Both the position numbers and the translations under genes were made by a program. This document shows positions 38,653 through 46,507 of a stretch of DNA of 64,000 bases, piece after piece. How positions within the stretch are numbered: position 1 is the first letter of the stretch; every line of letters begins with the position of its first letter. The DNA lies in the NCBI RefSeq assembly GCF_015694425.1, contig NZ_JADQDN010000004.1, positions 62,001 through 126,000 on the forward strand. The letters are read 5' to 3'. A model generated the notes under the pieces. That model saw only the letters and a program-made list of their open reading frames with translations. It searched no databases and was not told where the DNA came from. The stretch is from Microvirga terrestris (GTDB lineage: Bacteria; Pseudomonadota; Alphaproteobacteria; Rhizobiales; Beijerinckiaceae).

Positions 38653-39020
38653 TCGTGAGGTCGCTCGGCCTTGGCTTCGGCATCACTGCTGCGATCTTCG
38701 CGCTGTTTCATTTCGCAGGCTCATGGTTCTTTCTTGACGGGCGGCGTCCGTTCCAGGCCAACTTCGTGGCAGGAGCAGCACTTGGTCTGGGTTTCGGGCT
38801 GGTGATAGACCGCTTGCTGCGCGTGTTGCGTAAAGGCGCCGCTCACGCCATGGCGCTGACCGCCGTTCCCGGCATGTTGATCATGGCGGCGGTCGGCTCG
38901 CATTTTTCCGTGTTCTTCCCGCACCTCGACCCCGCACTCGACAAGGTGTTCGGCTCGCTGATGCTGTGGTTTTACGGCTTTGCGCTTGCAGGGTCGCTCT
39001 GGAGAGCGCGGGGCCTATGA
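38649..39020 (+). CDS. Small integral membrane protein (hypothetical)
   Basis: A 123-residue protein with four hydrophobic helices (about 5-25, 36-55, 68-88 and 98-118) and almost no soluble part. It starts in a 4-base overlap with the acyl-CoA dehydrogenase gene and its own stop overlaps the next gene by four bases, so it is translationally locked into the valine operon. I do not recognise its family. A role in transport or redox coupling is conceivable but not supported. Confidence 0.8.
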   Translation: MIVRSLGLGFGITAAIFALFHFAGSWFFLDGRRPFQANFVAGAALGLGFGLVIDRLLRVLRKGAAHAMALTAVPGMLIMAAVGSHFSVFFPHLDPALDKVFGSLMLWFYGFALAGSLWRARGL

Positions 39021-39451
39021 TGCATTCGACCGTGTCGCGCGGACTGCCGAGAAACGAGCCGAGCACCTGGCTCGTGTGGGCTCTCGGCCTCCTCTTCATC
39101 GGCTTGGGGCTTCTCTTCCTCGGCGCACCGCGCATCGGCACTCTGCTGTTCGGCCTTCCCGCTCCGGAATGGACCCATGTGGGCTATCTCCTCGCCATCG
39201 GCCTGCGGGATCTCGCCTTCGGTCTTTACCTGCTGATCCTGTCCTTCATGGCGAACAGGCGCATTCTGGCGTGGATCTTTGCCGTCACCGTGCTGATCCC
39301 GGTCGGCGATGTGCTGATCGTTCTCATCAGCCGGGGCCTCAGCGCACCGGCCCACCTGCTGCTCCATGGAGCGAGCGCCGCCGTCATGGCGGGAGCCTCG
39401 CTCTGGCTGTTCAAGCAATCATCACACGACAACACGGGAGGATTCTCATGA
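39017..39451 (+). CDS. Small membrane protein, DUF4267-like
   Basis: A 144-residue protein with four predicted helices, including WLVWALGLLFIGLGLLFLGA and HVGYLLAIGLRDLAFGLYL. The RDLAFGLYLL motif after a tandem-helix start is what I recall for the DUF4267 family. It starts with ATG at 39017, overlapping the preceding gene by four bases, and its TGA overlaps the mmsB ATG by four bases. It is therefore part of the same mRNA as the valine enzymes. Function is unknown. Confidence 0.78.
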   Translation: MMHSTVSRGLPRNEPSTWLVWALGLLFIGLGLLFLGAPRIGTLLFGLPAPEWTHVGYLLAIGLRDLAFGLYLLILSFMANRRILAWIFAVTVLIPVGDVLIVLISRGLSAPAHLLLHGASAAVMAGASLWLFKQSSHDNTGGFS

Positions 39452-40332
39452 CCAGCATTGCCTTCATCGGCCTCGGCAACATGGGCGGACCCATGGCGGC
39501 GAACCTCGTCAAGGCCGGCCACTCCGTCACCGGCTTCGACCTCTCACCCGCCTCCTGCGATCAGGCCAAGAGCGACGGCGTGAACATCGCCTCCTCCACA
39601 CTCGATGCGGTGCGGGATGCGGAGATCGTCGTGACCATGCTGCCCGCCGGCAAGCATGTGCTCTCGGTCTGGACCGACCTCCTGCCTGCGGTGAAGGAAG
39701 GCACGCTGCTGATCGACTGCTCGACCATCGATGTGGAGAGCGCGCGCAAGGCGCACGGGATGGCGCAGGAGCGCAATCTCACGAGCCTCGATGCGCCGGT
39801 TTCCGGAGGCGTCGGCGGCGCCAAGGGCGCAACGCTCACTTTCATGGCAGGCGGCTCGAAAGACGCGTTCGACCGCGCCGAGCCGATCCTGTCCAGGATG
39901 GGCAAGAAGGTCGTCCATTGCGGCGAGGCCGGCGCCGGCCAGGCGGCGAAGATCTGCAACAACATGATCCTCGGCATCTCGATGATCGGTGTGTCGGAGG
40001 CCTTCGTGCTGGCGGAAAAGCTCGGGCTGTCGCATCAGGCGCTCTTCGATGTCGCCTCCACCTCCTCGGGCCAGTGCTGGTCGCTCACCACCTATTGCCC
40101 CGTGCCGGGACCGGTGCCGACCTCGCCGGCCAACAACGACTACAAGCCGGGCTTCGCCGCAGCCTTGATGCTCAAGGACCTCAAGCTCGCCCAGGAGGCG
40201 GCGCTCGCGTCCGGCGCCTCGACGCCGCTCGGTGCGGAGGCCGCGCAGCTGTATGCGCTCTTCGCCAATGCCGGCCATGACGGCGACGATTTTTCGGGCA
40301 TCGTCAATTTCCTGCGCGGGCAGAAGAGCTAA
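39448..40332 (+). CDS. mmsB: 3-hydroxyisobutyrate dehydrogenase
   Basis: A 294-residue NAD-dependent beta-hydroxyacid dehydrogenase. The N-terminal motif FIGLGNMGGPMA is the coenzyme site, LDAPVSGGVGGAKGATLTFM is the substrate motif, and the catalytic Lys is in GQAAKICNNM. It oxidises 3-hydroxyisobutyrate to methylmalonate semialdehyde, the MmsA substrate. It starts behind GGGAGGA in an ATGA overlap. The enoyl-CoA hydratase and hydroxyisobutyryl-CoA hydrolase of the pathway are not in this window. Confidence 0.95.
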   Translation: MTSIAFIGLGNMGGPMAANLVKAGHSVTGFDLSPASCDQAKSDGVNIASSTLDAVRDAEIVVTMLPAGKHVLSVWTDLLPAVKEGTLLIDCSTIDVESARKAHGMAQERNLTSLDAPVSGGVGGAKGATLTFMAGGSKDAFDRAEPILSRMGKKVVHCGEAGAGQAAKICNNMILGISMIGVSEAFVLAEKLGLSHQALFDVASTSSGQCWSLTTYCPVPGPVPTSPANNDYKPGFAAALMLKDLKLAQEAALASGASTPLGAEAAQLYALFANAGHDGDDFSGIVNFLRGQKS

Positions 40333-40333
40333 A

Positions 40334-40432
40334 GCCATTTCAGGAAAAGTGGGAACCGGTTTTCCGTCCGAAATGGCGACAGGCCAAAGATTGACGGAGC
40401 GGTTTGCGATCCCATTGGGACGCAAACCGCTC
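40334..40432. repeat. Two palindromic elements between mmsB and a convergent gene
   Basis: The first element (40334-40377) has outer arms GCCATTTC/GAAATGGC and inner GGAAAA/TTTTCC, the same inner design as 31175-31225. The second (40397-40432) has a perfect 12-base arm pair GAGCGGTTTGCG/CGCAAACCGCTC with a 12-base loop, and its end touches the stop codon of the convergent flavoprotein gene. Either could act as a bidirectional terminator, although T-runs are absent. Confidence 0.7.
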
Positions 40433-41565
40433 TAGAACTCGAACCGGCGCATGAAGCGCCGGTCGATGAAGTCCTTCAGCCGCCATGCGAGGCGGCCCTC
40501 GAAGGCGAGGAAGCGGCCGCGGCCACCGATGGCGCGGCCGTCACCGGTTGCGATCAGCAGCAGGTGATCGCGCTGCGGGATGTAGGCTTCGAGGGCCTCG
40601 CCCCGCACAGCCCGTCTCAGGTTGCGGGCCAGCACAGGCCCCTGCCGCACGGCGAAGACCCCGGCCTTGGGTCGCGGATGCGCGACCATGGTAGCGCAGT
40701 CGCCGACGGCGAAAGCGGTCTCGTCGTTGAGGATCTGAAGCGTCGGGCGTACAGCGAGAAACCCGCTATCGTCCTTGGCCCAATCCGTTGTGGCGAGCAC
40801 CGACGGAGGAGCCGCATGCGTCGAGACGAGCACCGCGTCGGCCGGCACATGCCTGCCGCTCGCCAGTGTCACCCCGCTTCGGTCGATGCGCACAGCCACA
40901 TCCTCGGCATGGACGGCGATTCCGCGCCGCTTGAGCGCCCGCGCGATGCGGCGGCGCATGCCGGCATTGATGCTCGGCGCCTCGGATGCGCCGATCAGCG
41001 ACACTGTGATGGGATCGGTCACCCGCGCTGCGAAGAAAGCCCGGACCGCGAAGGCGAGGCAGATCCCGGCAACCCCTCCACCGACGATGGCGAATCGGCG
41101 CGGGCCGTCCGGCGCGAGGGCGCTGTCCACGAGCCGATCCCATTTTTCCAGCAGGCTGCCGATGGGTTTGACGGCCAGTGCATGCTCCTCCGCTCCGGCG
41201 ATCCCCGACAGATCCGGCGTGATGCCGATATCGACCGAGAGGATGTCGTAGGCCAGTTCCTCGCCCCCCTTCAGCCGTACGCGCCGGGCTGCCCTGTCGA
41301 ACCCGACAGCCTCGTCCAGGATCAGTTCGGCGCCGGCGGCACGGACAAGGCGCTTCAGATCGATGTGGATCTCGTCCCGCGTATAGGTTCCGGCGAGATG
41401 GCCCGGCAGCATGCCCGAATAGGGCGTCAGGCCATCCTTGGTGACCAAGGTGATGGTCAGACCCGGCTCGGGATTGCGCGCGAAGGCTTCCAGCACCAAA
41501 ACATGAGCGTGCCCGCCCCCGACCAGGAGGAGGCGCTTGCCGAGAATTTCAGCGCTCGTTTCCAT
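40432..41565 (-). CDS. FAD-dependent pyridine nucleotide-disulfide oxidoreductase (NDH-2-like, SelD-associated type)
   Basis: A 377-residue flavoprotein with the FAD motif RLLLVGGGHAHVLVLEAF at the N-terminus. The GGGHAHV start and TPYSGMLPGHLAG are features I associate with the family that often occurs fused or next to selenophosphate synthetase (SelD) and with NDH-2-like quinone reductases. A second motif FAIVGGGVAGICLA binds NAD(P)H. No selD or selenium gene is seen here. ATG 41565 is chosen over an upstream Cys-rich extension. Its substrate is unknown. Confidence 0.82.
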   Translation of the reverse strand: METSAEILGKRLLLVGGGHAHVLVLEAFARNPEPGLTITLVTKDGLTPYSGMLPGHLAGTYTRDEIHIDLKRLVRAAGAELILDEAVGFDRAARRVRLKGGEELAYDILSVDIGITPDLSGIAGAEEHALAVKPIGSLLEKWDRLVDSALAPDGPRRFAIVGGGVAGICLAFAVRAFFAARVTDPITVSLIGASEAPSINAGMRRRIARALKRRGIAVHAEDVAVRIDRSGVTLASGRHVPADAVLVSTHAAPPSVLATTDWAKDDSGFLAVRPTLQILNDETAFAVGDCATMVAHPRPKAGVFAVRQGPVLARNLRRAVRGEALEAYIPQRDHLLLIATGDGRAIGGRGRFLAFEGRLAWRLKDFIDRRFMRRFEF

Positions 41566-41687
41566 GGAGATCGTGCTCTCCCGAGGGGACACACAGGAAC
41601 AGGATGTGTTGCATGACACCTACAGCTTTTAGCGACTTCGTCCATTAGGCTCCCTGTCCCGAACGTCCAAGGTCGATAGTCCACCGC

Positions 41688-42899
41688 ATGGTCCGCCCCG
41701 TTTCCCAGACGGCCAACCCTTCCGCCGATGCCGCCGCCATGCTGCGGCGCCTCGGCTTCGCGATCCTGTTTTTCGCCGTTCCCCTGGCGGCCCTGTTCAC
41801 GCGGCGCGCCCTCGTGGTGATGGCGCCGCTCGCGGTCATTCTCCTCGTTTTGGCCTCGGTGCTGGACGGCAGCGCGAGACATGCCCGTGAGAAGACGCTG
41901 GCGCTTGCGACCTCCACAGGCGGAATCGCCGGGCTCGTCCTTCTGTTATGGGCCGCGCTGTCCCTGGTGTGGACCCCGTTCCTGCCCGAGGCGTCCGAGC
42001 GCCTGTTCAACATCGCGGGCATGATCCTCATGGGGCTCGGCGGCTACTTGGCCGTTCCGGAGCGGATGCGTGCGGCCAATCTCTATCTCCTGCCCGTCGG
42101 CGTGGGCCTGGCGGCCGTGCTCAGCATTCCCCTGGCGCTTCAAGGCAGCAGCCGCTTCGACCCGGAGGGTTTGAGCCTCGAGCGCGGCATGCTCATGCTG
42201 GCCCTGCTGGTCTGGCCGGCGCTCGCCTGGCTCCATTCCCGCAGCAGGAACCTCGAAGCCGTCGCGCTGGCGCTTGCGGTCGCGGTGGCAGCCCTTCTCA
42301 CCCGTGAGGGAATGCCCCTCTACGGGCTTGCCGCCGGCGCCATCGTGTTCGTCCTGACCGCGGCCAGTCCCAGGCTCGGCCCGCGCCTGACCGGGCTGGT
42401 CATGGCGGGCCTCCTGCTGCTCGCCCCTCTCCTGCCCTTTCTGCTGAAGCCTCTCGCGACAGGCCTCCTCGGTGCGAAGGCCCCGGTCACGGTGAGCCTC
42501 GACATCTGGCGCCAGATCGTCCTCAACGAGCCGCTGCGGCTGCTCACGGGCCATGGGCTGGAGACCGCCCTGCGCGGCCGGTATTTCGGCCTGATTCCCC
42601 ACAAAGCGCCCTCCACCCTGCTGTTCGAGATCTGGTATGAACTCGGCGTCGTGGGGGCGGTGGCCGGGAGCCTGCTGCTCTACCGGGCCGTTGTCGGAAT
42701 CCAGAGCCACCGCCCCACAGTGGCGCCCGGCATCATGGCGGCGTTTGCCTGCGCTTATGCCCTGGGCTGCCTCGGCATCGGCACCACACAGGTGTGGTGG
42801 TTCGCTGCGCTCGTGGTGCTCGTGCTGATCTTCGTCGCCATCGAACGGGGCCAGTTCCGGACCACCCGTCCCAAGGCCATCCTGCGCAAGAAGTTCTAA
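41688..42899 (+). CDS. O-antigen ligase/polymerase-like membrane protein
   Basis: A 403-residue polytopic protein with about ten to eleven hydrophobic helices. The pattern LLLWAALSLVWTPFLPEASE and the large loop with RLLTGHGLETALRGRYFG, then APSTLLFEIWYELGVVGAV, is typical of the Wzy_C/O-antigen ligase superfamily, which joins or polymerises lipid-linked glycans in the periplasm. No other polysaccharide gene lies near it, so it may act in exopolysaccharide or lipopolysaccharide assembly at a distance. The assignment is from topology and local motif. Confidence 0.7.
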   Translation: MVRPVSQTANPSADAAAMLRRLGFAILFFAVPLAALFTRRALVVMAPLAVILLVLASVLDGSARHAREKTLALATSTGGIAGLVLLLWAALSLVWTPFLPEASERLFNIAGMILMGLGGYLAVPERMRAANLYLLPVGVGLAAVLSIPLALQGSSRFDPEGLSLERGMLMLALLVWPALAWLHSRSRNLEAVALALAVAVAALLTREGMPLYGLAAGAIVFVLTAASPRLGPRLTGLVMAGLLLLAPLLPFLLKPLATGLLGAKAPVTVSLDIWRQIVLNEPLRLLTGHGLETALRGRYFGLIPHKAPSTLLFEIWYELGVVGAVAGSLLLYRAVVGIQSHRPTVAPGIMAAFACAYALGCLGIGTTQVWWFAALVVLVLIFVAIERGQFRTTRPKAILRKKF

Positions 42900-42989
42900 A
42901 GCTTGAGTTCGGGTATTTTGTAACGGTTGACGGGAGGCCCCTGCCTCTGCTTGGCTGAGGGTTCCTGCTTCCCTGTTCGAGGACCTTTC

Positions 42990-44159
42990 ATGCCGATCAT
43001 CAACCGCGTCGCCGATCTCGCCGATGAAATCACCGCCTGGCGCCGCGACTTCCACGAAAACCCGGAACTCCTGTTCGACGTTCATCGCACCGCCGGGATC
43101 GTCGCCGACAAGCTGAAGAGCTTCGGCTGCGACGAGGTCGTCACGGGCCTGGGGCGGACCGGCGTCGTCGGCGTGATCAAGGGCCGCACGAACAATTCAG
43201 GACGCGTGATCGGCCTTCGCGCCGACATGGACGCGCTGCCTATCGAGGAGGCGACGAACGTCCCCCATGCCTCCAAGGTGCCCGGCAAGATGCATGCCTG
43301 CGGCCATGACGGCCACACCGCCATGCTGCTCGGCGCCGCGAAGTACCTGGCCGAGACGCGCAATTTCGACGGCACCGCCGTGGTGATCTTCCAGCCCGCG
43401 GAGGAAGGCGGCGGCGGCGGCAACGAGATGGTGAAGGACGGCCTCATGGAGCGCTTCGGCGTGCAGGAGGTCTATGGCATGCACAACATGCCGGGCATTC
43501 CCGTCGGCCAGTTCGCCATCCGGCCCGGCGCCATGATGGCGGCGGCCGACCGCTTCACCATCACCATCGAGGGCAAGGGCGGCCACGCGGCGCGCCCGCA
43601 TGACTGCATCGACCCGGTGGTGATCTCCGCCCACGTGATTACGGCTCTGCAGACCATCGCCTCCCGCAACGCCGACCCGCTTGAATCCGTGGTGGTGTCC
43701 GTCTGCACCGTGAAGGCCGGCGAGGCCTTCAACGTGATTCCGCAGACCGCCATGCTGCTCGGCACCGTGCGCACTCTCTCGCCGGAGGTACGCGATCTCG
43801 CCGAGACCCGCATCCGCGCCATTGTCGAGAACGTCTGCGCGGCCTTCGGGGCCAAGGCCGAGGTCGAGTACGACCGCGGCTACCCGGTCACCATGAACGA
43901 TCCCGACAAGACCGACTTCATGGCCCGCGTCGCCCGCGCGGTCGGCGGCGAGAACGCGGTCGACACCACCGTGCCGCCGCTCATGGGCGCGGAGGATTTC
44001 TCCTACATGCTGGAGCAGCGGCCGGGCGCCTACATCTTCCTCGGCAACGGCGACACGGCCGGCGTCCACCACCCGGCCTACGACTTCAACGACGAAGCAA
44101 GTCCCTACGGCGTCTCGCTGTGGGCGAAGATCGTCGAGACCGGCATGCCTGCGCGATAA
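42990..44159 (+). CDS. M20 family aminoacylase/N-acyl-amino-acid amidohydrolase
   Basis: A 389-residue metal-dependent deacylase of the hippurate-hydrolase/HipO and N-acetyl-diaminopimelate-deacetylase-like branch. The metal site is visible in MHACGHDGHTAML and QPAEEGGGGGNEM, with GMHNMPGIPVGQ and the late MGAEDFSYM. It removes acyl groups from N-acylated amino acids. ATG 42990 is chosen where family homology begins (MPIINRVADLADEITAWRRD). It is distinct from the carbamoylase-type M20 at 17005. No linked transporter is present. Confidence 0.92.
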   Translation: MPIINRVADLADEITAWRRDFHENPELLFDVHRTAGIVADKLKSFGCDEVVTGLGRTGVVGVIKGRTNNSGRVIGLRADMDALPIEEATNVPHASKVPGKMHACGHDGHTAMLLGAAKYLAETRNFDGTAVVIFQPAEEGGGGGNEMVKDGLMERFGVQEVYGMHNMPGIPVGQFAIRPGAMMAAADRFTITIEGKGGHAARPHDCIDPVVISAHVITALQTIASRNADPLESVVVSVCTVKAGEAFNVIPQTAMLLGTVRTLSPEVRDLAETRIRAIVENVCAAFGAKAEVEYDRGYPVTMNDPDKTDFMARVARAVGGENAVDTTVPPLMGAEDFSYMLEQRPGAYIFLGNGDTAGVHHPAYDFNDEASPYGVSLWAKIVETGMPAR

Positions 44160-44194
44160 ATGCGATGAGCTAATCCGTTCCACGGAGGACGCCG

Positions 44195-44605
44195 ATGCCC
44201 AGGAAGAAAACGTGGAATGAAAAACTCGCGACAGGCTCGCTAAAGATCGAGCCTGTCGACAAGGCCTTCGCGGGTCTCAAGCTCGGTCAGATGATGCTGA
44301 TCGCAACACCCCGAATCGTCCGGGACTACATCGCGGCCGTTCCCCGTGGCCAATCCCGCAGCATCGCCCAGCTGCGCGACGATCTGGCTCGTGCGCATAG
44401 TGCCGAGGTCACCTGCCCCATGACCACCGGAATCTTCGTGCGCATCGCCGCTGAGGCGGCTCTGGAGGATCTCGCATCGGGTAAGAAGCCGAGCGAAATC
44501 ACGCCCTTCTGGCGGGTCGTCGATGTCAAAAGTCCGCTCGCTAAGAAGCTGTCCTGCGGCCCGGACTTCATCGCTCATCAGAGAGCCGCAGAAAACCTCG
44601 TTTGA
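44195..44605 (+). CDS. Conserved hypothetical protein, distant resemblance to alkyltransferase-like domain
   Basis: A 136-residue soluble protein behind a GGAGG ribosome site, 35 bases after the aminoacylase gene. The middle part (CPMTTGIFVRIAAEAALE) and ITPFWRVVDVKSPLAKKLSCG, then FIAHQRAAE, resemble in order and spacing the C-terminal helix-turn-helix domain of O6-alkylguanine alkyltransferases, where a PWHRV-type segment occurs. The catalytic Pro-Cys-His-Arg is absent, so it cannot be a normal alkyltransferase. This is a weak resemblance, and I do not assign a function. Confidence 0.72.
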   Translation: MPRKKTWNEKLATGSLKIEPVDKAFAGLKLGQMMLIATPRIVRDYIAAVPRGQSRSIAQLRDDLARAHSAEVTCPMTTGIFVRIAAEAALEDLASGKKPSEITPFWRVVDVKSPLAKKLSCGPDFIAHQRAAENLV

Positions 44606-44639
44606 GGCTGCGGAACATAACCTGATCCAGGTCTGAAAA

Positions 44640-44668
44640 CGCCGTCGGATCGCCTGGCGGCGCTTTTC
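44640..44668 (+). terminator. Weak terminator between convergent genes
   Basis: CGCCG (44640-44644) and CGGCG (44658-44662) form a 5-base stem with a 13-base loop, followed by CTTTTCTT. It lies between the hypothetical gene and the convergent lactate permease gene. A further stem CCGCAG/CTGCGG surrounds the hypothetical stop codon upstream. Either may act. Confidence 0.35.
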
Positions 44669-44679
44669 TTGTCACGCAT

Positions 44680-46362
44680 TCAGTGCAGGACCATTTCCGT
44701 GAACGGATGGACATAGGCCTGCAGCATCACGAGGCCGCCGACGAGGCAGGCGAGCACGATGGAGTGCCAGAACACGAAACGCAGGATGCTTCCCTCATGG
44801 CCGAACCAGTTCGTCGCCGTGGATGCCACGACGATGGATTGCGCATCGATCATCTTGCCCATCACACCGCCGGAGGAGTTCGCCGCCGCCATGAGGATGG
44901 GTGACAATCCGAGTTGTTCGGACGTGATCTTCTGCAAGCCGCCGAACAGCACGTTCGATGCCGTATCCGACCCCGTCAGCGCCACGCCGAGCCAGCCCAG
45001 CAAAGTGCCGAAGAACGGGTACAGGATGCCCGTCCCGGCGAAGGCGAGGCCAAGGGTCGCATCGACGCCCGAGAAGCGCGTCAGCGTGCCGATGGCCAGC
45101 ATGGCCGCGATGGTGATGAGCGAGTAACGCAGCACCCAGATCGTCTCGAACCAGGCCGTAATGAGCCTCAAGGGAGAGAAGCCCATGACGAAGCCCGCGA
45201 TGATGGCGGCGATCAGCACGCCCGTGCCTGTATAGGACATGTAGGTGAAGGCAAAGACCGCCGGCTCCGCCGTGGGACTGGCTACGATGGGCGCCACCTT
45301 CTGCACCATGTTGTGCAGACCCGGAATCGGGTAGCTCCAGGTGAAGATCGGGTTGACGAGCGCCTTGAACCAGCCGGTGCCCCAGATCGCCACGATCACC
45401 GACAGGATGATCCACGGCACCCAGGCCAGGAAGACCTCTCTGCGGTCGGCCCGAGGGCTCATGCTGGGCGTGGCGGCGCCCAGCGGCGCAGGGCTCGAGA
45501 GGGTGCCCACGGAATCGTCGCGCGTGCGCAGGGCCGGCGAGGTCCAGATTTCCTTCGGATGCCAGATCCGCATGAAGCCGACGAGGCACCCCATGCAGAT
45601 CAGGGACGCGCCGATGTCGACGATCCAGGGATTGACGTAGTTCGAGATCAGGAATTGCGGGATCGCAAAGGAGACGCCGCACACCAGGATCGCAGGCCAG
45701 ATCTGCATCATGCCGCGCAATCCCGCGAACACCGCGATCAGCCAGAACGGCACGATGAGCGAGAAGAAAGGCAGCTGACGCCCGACCATGGCGCCGAGGA
45801 CGTAAGGGTCGAAGCCGGTCACGGAGGCCAGTCCCTGGATGGGCGCGCCGAGGGCCCCGAAGGCCACCGGAGCGGTGTTGGCGATCAGCGAGAGACCGGA
45901 GGCTGCCAGCGGCGAGAAGCCGAGCCCGATGAGGATGGCGCCCGTCACGGCAACCGGCGTGCCGAACCCGCCCGCGCCTTCAAAGAAGGCCCCGAAGGCA
46001 AAGGCGACGAGCAGCAATTGCAGGCGCCGGTCCGTCGTGATGTCGCCGACCGATTGCTGAAGCGTAGCGAAATACCCCCTCTCCACCGTCAGGCGGTAGA
46101 GGAAGATGACGTTCAGGATGATCCACCCGATGGGGAACATGCCGGTGGCCACGCCGAACAGGGCGGCGCGGGTGGCAAGCCCGGTGGGCATGGTGAACAG
46201 AAAGACGGAGACCGCGATCGCCGCCAGAAGGGCGACCACGGCGGCAATGTGCGCCTTCACCTTGCCGGACGCGATCATCACCAAGAGCAGGACCACCGGA
46301 ATGGCCGCCGCGATGGTCGACAACGTCGCGTTGCCGAACGGGTTGTAGACCTGACTCCACAT
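44680..46362 (-). CDS. lldP: L-lactate permease family transporter
   Basis: A 560-residue integral membrane protein with about thirteen to fourteen helices, the size of LldP/GlcA. It shows the family features GAFFEGAGGFGTPVAVTGAIL and FGGLQKITSEQLGL, then AANSSGGVMGKMIDAQSI. It imports L- or D-lactate or glycolate with protons. No lactate dehydrogenase gene is beside it. An upstream inverted repeat (46449-46473) is a candidate operator. The start ATG lies behind GGGGAGAAG. Confidence 0.92.
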   Translation of the reverse strand: MWSQVYNPFGNATLSTIAAAIPVVLLLVMIASGKVKAHIAAVVALLAAIAVSVFLFTMPTGLATRAALFGVATGMFPIGWIILNVIFLYRLTVERGYFATLQQSVGDITTDRRLQLLLVAFAFGAFFEGAGGFGTPVAVTGAILIGLGFSPLAASGLSLIANTAPVAFGALGAPIQGLASVTGFDPYVLGAMVGRQLPFFSLIVPFWLIAVFAGLRGMMQIWPAILVCGVSFAIPQFLISNYVNPWIVDIGASLICMGCLVGFMRIWHPKEIWTSPALRTRDDSVGTLSSPAPLGAATPSMSPRADRREVFLAWVPWIILSVIVAIWGTGWFKALVNPIFTWSYPIPGLHNMVQKVAPIVASPTAEPAVFAFTYMSYTGTGVLIAAIIAGFVMGFSPLRLITAWFETIWVLRYSLITIAAMLAIGTLTRFSGVDATLGLAFAGTGILYPFFGTLLGWLGVALTGSDTASNVLFGGLQKITSEQLGLSPILMAAANSSGGVMGKMIDAQSIVVASTATNWFGHEGSILRFVFWHSIVLACLVGGLVMLQAYVHPFTEMVLH

Positions 46363-46448
46363 GAGCTTCTCCCCCCAAACCTGCCAGCGCGAACTGGCGT
46401 CCGTGGCGTGCGGTCAGGCCGGAGCGGTCTTTCCGCTTTAGGGAAAGC

Positions 46449-46473
46449 TAGAACGTTGTTCTACTGCGACAAC
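46449..46473. promoter_or_regulatory. Candidate operator upstream of lactate permease
   Basis: TAGAAC-GTT-GTTCTA (46449-46463) is a perfect 15-base inverted repeat. It overlaps GTTGT-N9-ACAAC (46455-46473), also a perfect inverted repeat. Both lie 87-111 bases before the lldP start. GTTGT/ACAAC arms are reminiscent of GntR/FadR-type sites such as those of lactate regulators. No regulator gene is adjacent. Confidence 0.4.
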
Positions 46474-46507
46474 ATGAGTTTGAGAGGAATTTAGCGGCGC
46501 CGGCCGC

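Noticed and set aside
44914..46494. Plus-strand frame of 526 codons opposite lactate permease
   Set aside because: It is extremely rich in Arg, Asp, Gly and His, without domains, and antisense to the clear LldP gene.
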